Source: CAVQJU01 sp963729215 (GTDB lineage Bacteria; Acidobacteriota; Vicinamibacteria; Vicinamibacterales; CAVVIG01). From it: DNA of 64,000 bases. Below the pieces are notes generated by a model. That model had not been told where the DNA came from. It saw only the letters and a list, made by a program, of their open reading frames with translations, and searched no databases. The position numbers and the translations under genes were made by a program. The stretch spans positions 1 to 64,000 of the forward strand of contig CAVSND010000015.1 in NCBI GenBank assembly GCA_963729215.1, read 5' to 3'. This document shows, one piece after another, positions 61,060 through 64,000 of this stretch; positions within the stretch are counted from its first letter, which is position 1, and each line of letters opens with the position of its first letter.

Positions 61060-61340
61060 GAATGCCTCCAGGGGGTGCAGACGCTGCCCCGGCTGGTGCA
61101 GCAGGCGTGCCACCGGAGTCATCCGCCAACCGATACCGCTCCTTCAGGCTTCCTCGTCGCGACCAGTGAGCTGCCGCGCTGATTCATCAGACATTCGTAA
61201 TCCGGCGCCGCGCGATCTGTGGCACTTGTGCTGTCGGCGAAAGGCCATCTCGCCACAACGGAGATCGCCGACAACATTCCGCGAGGAGTTGAAAGGAAGT
61301 GGCGAGCGGTGGTCTTGGTTCTGGAAGGCCGAGCGCGAAC

Positions 61341-61556
61341 TCAGCCGGCCCGCAGCGAAGGCTGGGCCGCCATATATGACTGACACAGAAGAACGAGCTG
61401 CTGTCGCAGACCGCGAATCATGGCCGGCGATGCGCCGGCCTCGAGGACGTGGCGCGTCGCCCCGGCCATCGCGGCGAGCATCATCTCCTGCGCCGTCGCC
61501 GTATACATCGCGGCGGCAAGCATCAACAGCACGCTGCGCCAAACGAATCGGATCAT
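61341..61556 (-). CDS. 71-residue secreted peptide downstream of msrB
   Basis: ATG at 61556 overlaps the msrB stop (ATGA), which argues for a real coupled gene. The product has a signal peptide (MIRFVWRSVLLMLAAAMYTATAQ), then a Met-rich short mature part (EMMLAAMAGATRHVLEAG, LLCQSYMAAQP) with one cysteine. Several methionines next to a methionine sulfoxide reductase are suggestive. Family unknown. Confidence 0.45.
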   Translation of the reverse strand: MIRFVWRSVLLMLAAAMYTATAQEMMLAAMAGATRHVLEAGASPAMIRGLRQQLVLLCQSYMAAQPSLRAG

Positions 61557-62140
61557 GATGCCTTCTCCTGTTGTGCCTTCGCGAAACGCATCGCGGCCGA
61601 GTTCATGCAGTAACGCAACCCGGTGGGCCTGGGCCCATCGTCGAACACGTGGCCAAGATGCGCGTCGCACCGGCGGCACGACACCGCTGTCCGGACCGTG
61701 CCGAAGCTGCGATCGCTCTCTTCGACGATGTTCTTCTTGTCGAGCGGCGTCCAGAAGCTCGGCCAGCCTGTGCCGGATTCGAATTTCGTCTCCGAGCTGA
61801 ACAGCGCCGTTTCGCAGCAGACGCAGCGATAGATCCCCGAGTCGTGCAGATTCCACGTCGCGCCGGTGAACGGCCACTCGGTCGCGGCGTGCCGCGTAAC
61901 CTCAAAGGAGATCGGCGAGAGCTGGCGGCGCCACTCGGCTTCGGTCTTGACGAGCTTCGGCACCTCTTTGGCCGCCTGCCGCAGGCCTGCATCCGAGAAA
62001 TCGACGATCGTGACGGCCTTGGGCTCAGAGCTCACGGCTGGCGAGCCTGCTTCAACCACCGACGCCGACGGCCAGCGCCGCCAGGCCACCAGGCCGCCTC
62101 CGCCCAGTGCGACGATCCCCAGCATCGTTCTTCTGGTCAC
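61553..62140 (-). CDS. msrB: Peptide methionine-R-sulfoxide reductase, exported or anchored
   Basis: 195 residues. MsrB domain (about 55-190): EWRRQLSPISFEVTRHAATEWPF, GIYRCVCCETALF and CRRCDAHLGHVFDDGP with two CxxC zinc pairs, GTGWPSFW, and the catalytic Cys in LRYCMNSAAM. It reduces the R epimer of methionine sulfoxide. The N terminus MTRRTMLGIVALGGGGLVAW looks like a Tat signal or membrane anchor, so it should act in the periplasm. It is 24 bases downstream of the DipZ-like gene, a plausible electron donor. Confidence 0.92.
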   Translation of the reverse strand: MTRRTMLGIVALGGGGLVAWRRWPSASVVEAGSPAVSSEPKAVTIVDFSDAGLRQAAKEVPKLVKTEAEWRRQLSPISFEVTRHAATEWPFTGATWNLHDSGIYRCVCCETALFSSETKFESGTGWPSFWTPLDKKNIVEESDRSFGTVRTAVSCRRCDAHLGHVFDDGPRPTGLRYCMNSAAMRFAKAQQEKAS

Positions 62141-62164
62141 GTTGGACCTCCCCGCGATGAATGA

Positions 62165-63997
62165 CTAGCCGAACGTGAACGCAAAGGCCTCGACGCCCGG
62201 ATCCAGGAACTCGATCTGGAACGTCCGATCCTCCACCGCGCCCTTCTGACGAATCAGCTGATACAGCCGGTGTTCGTTCACGGCGCCGCTTCCCTGCTTG
62301 TCGACATCGACGCCCGCATCGTCGAGCGGAGGCGCGCCGTCGAGCAGCACGCGGAAGCGCACGGGCTTGCCGCCCTTCCGCGGACCGAGCACGAGATGCA
62401 GGTCGCGGGCGTGGAAGCGGAAGACGATCTTCCCCGGCGCCGTTCCGAGCACCGCGTGCTCGTTGCGCACCGTCCACCAGCCTTCGAGCCCCCACTGATT
62501 CAGGCGTGGACGAGCAGGCAGCGAGTATCGCTCGTCGTTGTCCTTCGCGAGCTCCTCGGGCGAGGCGTAGTGCTCCTGGCGCTCGTAGCCGATGTAAGTT
62601 TCCGGCGAACGAACATCGGGAAGGTCCGGAGCCGCTTGCGCGCCCGCCGCGGCCACCTGGACGAAGCCCGAGGCCGCCGTCCCGGAATTGCGCTCCGCGA
62701 GCAGCGTCTGCACGATGCGTTCGGACTCCTGGTAGTTGCCTTCGCCGAAGTGATGGGCGCGGATGCGTCCCTGCGCGTCGATGAAGTAGTGCGCCGGCCA
62801 GATCTGGTTGCGGAAGGCGTTCCAGATCTTGCGGTTGCTGTCCACCGCCACCGGGTAGGTGACCTTCAGATCCTTCACCGCCTTCGCGACGTTCCCGGCA
62901 TCGCGCTCGAAGGCGAACTCGGGCGAGTGCACGCCGATCACGACGAGACCGGCATCCTTATACTTGGCCGCCCACGCCTGCACGTAGGGTATCGATCGAA
63001 GGCAGTTGATACAGGAGTAGGTCCAGAAGTCGATCACAACGACCTGGCCGCGAAGCGTGTCGCGGGTTTGCGGCGGCCCGTTCAACCACTGCACGGCGCC
63101 GTCGAGCGCCGGCATCGCGCCTTCGGCGGAGCCTGCGGCCCCGCGGCCCTGCGCCGTCATCGCAGACGCCGCCATCATCGCCCCGCCCTGCTGCATCATC
63201 GCGGGCCCTTGCATCATCGCCGGTCCTTGCGTCATCGCGGGACCATCCGCCATGGCGACCGCCATCTGCGGCGGCTCCGGCGGCCGGACACGATCGACGA
63301 GCCGTTGCTCGAGGGCCGTCGCTCCGCTGCCTGGCGTCAGCGACACCCGGGCCAGGACGCCCGTGTCCCACCCGAGCGCGATGCCGACGACTCCGGCCAG
63401 GACCGCCACCCCGAGCGCGCGACGAACCCAGACTTCGGCTCGGAGACTTTGTTTCAACATCTGGAACACCCTCCGCCCCGCCAGCAGCGCGACGGCCAGC
63501 GCCGTCACGGAGCCCGCCGCAAACGCCAGCAGCAGTACGACGCCGCGCGAGCCGCCCTCGACCGCGGCGGCCGCGAGGACCAGGCCGAGGATCGGCCCGG
63601 CGCACGGTGTCCACAGCAGCCCGGTCGAGATCCCGAGTACGAGCGAACCGCCGATCGTCGGCGGTCCGTCTCGACGCTGGGTGGCCGCCCCGATCCTGAC
63701 GAACGGACGGGCCAGCCACTCGGAAAATCCGGGGAACAGCAGGGCGGCGCCAAAGACGCCGAACACGACCAGCGCAAGCACGCGGCCTAACTGGTTGGCG
63801 CGGACGATCCACTCGCCCGTGACGGTCGCCAGCGCGCCGACGGCCGAAAACGTGAGCGCCATCCCGATGAGCAGCGGCAGGCCGCTGCGGCGGAAGGACT
63901 GGTCGGCCCTGGCAAAGACGAACGGCAAGACCGGCAGGATGCAGGGACTGACAATCGCCAGGAGCCCGCCGGCAAAAGCAATCAGGTAGAGCGTCAT
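62165..63997 (-). CDS. DipZ-like CcdA/thioredoxin fusion with Met-rich linker
   Basis: 610 residues from ATG at 63997. Residues 1-215 are a CcdA/DsbD-type membrane domain (IVSPCILPVLPFVF; WTPCAGPILGLVL) with the two redox cysteines. Residues 240-282 form a periplasmic linker with about ten Met in repeated GPAM(M)Q units. Residues 305-440 are a TlpA-like thioredoxin with CxxC in YSCINCLRS and the cis-Pro in IWPAHYFID. Residues 470-610 form a C-terminal beta-sandwich domain as in DipZ. It passes electrons from the cytosol to periplasmic thiol proteins. MsrB follows in the same operon. Confidence 0.9.
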   Translation of the reverse strand: MTLYLIAFAGGLLAIVSPCILPVLPFVFARADQSFRRSGLPLLIGMALTFSAVGALATVTGEWIVRANQLGRVLALVVFGVFGAALLFPGFSEWLARPFVRIGAATQRRDGPPTIGGSLVLGISTGLLWTPCAGPILGLVLAAAAVEGGSRGVVLLLAFAAGSVTALAVALLAGRRVFQMLKQSLRAEVWVRRALGVAVLAGVVGIALGWDTGVLARVSLTPGSGATALEQRLVDRVRPPEPPQMAVAMADGPAMTQGPAMMQGPAMMQQGGAMMAASAMTAQGRGAAGSAEGAMPALDGAVQWLNGPPQTRDTLRGQVVVIDFWTYSCINCLRSIPYVQAWAAKYKDAGLVVIGVHSPEFAFERDAGNVAKAVKDLKVTYPVAVDSNRKIWNAFRNQIWPAHYFIDAQGRIRAHHFGEGNYQESERIVQTLLAERNSGTAASGFVQVAAAGAQAAPDLPDVRSPETYIGYERQEHYASPEELAKDNDERYSLPARPRLNQWGLEGWWTVRNEHAVLGTAPGKIVFRFHARDLHLVLGPRKGGKPVRFRVLLDGAPPLDDAGVDVDKQGSGAVNEHRLYQLIRQKGAVEDRTFQIEFLDPGVEAFAFTFG

Positions 63998-64000
63998 GCC

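Noticed and set aside
1..64000. tRNA, rRNA, transposase, integrase or prophage genes
   Set aside because: I looked for conserved rRNA blocks, CCA-ending cloverleaf sequences and DDE or tyrosine recombinase motifs by eye and saw none; a covariance search would be needed to exclude a tRNA.

Overview
The window is GC-rich, gene-dense bacterial chromosome. It most resembles a soil-type Acidobacteriota, probably class Vicinamibacteria. The basis is a PadR regulator overlapping a MacB/FtsX-like permease with the acidobacterial N-terminal extension, an Oar-like TonB receptor with a carboxypeptidase-regulatory domain, many receiver and NtrC proteins, and REP-like palindromes. This assignment is inference. 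No rRNA, tRNA, transposase, integrase or CRISPR array was seen.

Region 1 (about 0.1-37 kb) is a stress and anaerobic-energy island. It holds seven universal stress protein genes (ten UspA domains), a fused GNAT/acetate-CoA ligase (ADP-forming), a dihydroorotate-dehydrogenase-like flavoprotein, a very large NfnB-NfnA-like fused flavoprotein beside a deleted malic enzyme, a Zn alcohol dehydrogenase, a Mg-type P-type ATPase, two TonB-family proteins, two small c-type cytochromes, a cupredoxin, CsbD, a DksA/TraR protein, and many small membrane or secreted proteins. Two regulatory sets lie here: a PAS-PAS histidine kinase with a receiver protein, and a receiver plus an NtrC-type sigma-54 activator followed by a Fis-like orphan. 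Reading the intergenic spaces by eye, I found 18 sites matching the sigma-54 -24/-12 consensus (TGGCAyr-N4-TTGC), each a short distance upstream of a gene start and correctly oriented. The last is at 35,980. I saw none in the spaces I checked beyond 37 kb. This is the most interesting signal: a contiguous sigma-54 regulon resembling in content, but not in regulator, the hypoxia/dormancy regulons of other phyla.

Region 2 (37-48 kb) is ordinary chromosome: a small HTH regulator, a glyoxalase-fold protein, an ATPase and a GNAT protein, secreted proteins, a TonB-dependent receptor, PadR and its permease, and MgtC. Region 3 (48-57 kb) holds an ECF sigma factor with a putative partner and an RDD/polymer-forming membrane protein, TatA, a Deg-type protease, a diguanylate cyclase, an RND adaptor, a SnoaL-like protein and an OmpR regulator. 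Region 4 (57-64 kb) holds a histidine kinase/NtrC pair, small secreted proteins, MsrB and a DipZ-like thiol-disulfide protein with a Met-rich linker.

Quality caveat: about 20 single-base frame breaks (about five in six are one extra base) interrupt otherwise intact genes, so they are probably sequence errors. I give whole-gene spans and say where the frame breaks. True decay also exists: a malic enzyme missing its middle, a stray C-terminal copy of the Nfn-like protein, a truncated copy of a small-protein/Usp module, and a nitroreductase tail. Promoters and functions are predictions from sequence reading only; no searches were run.
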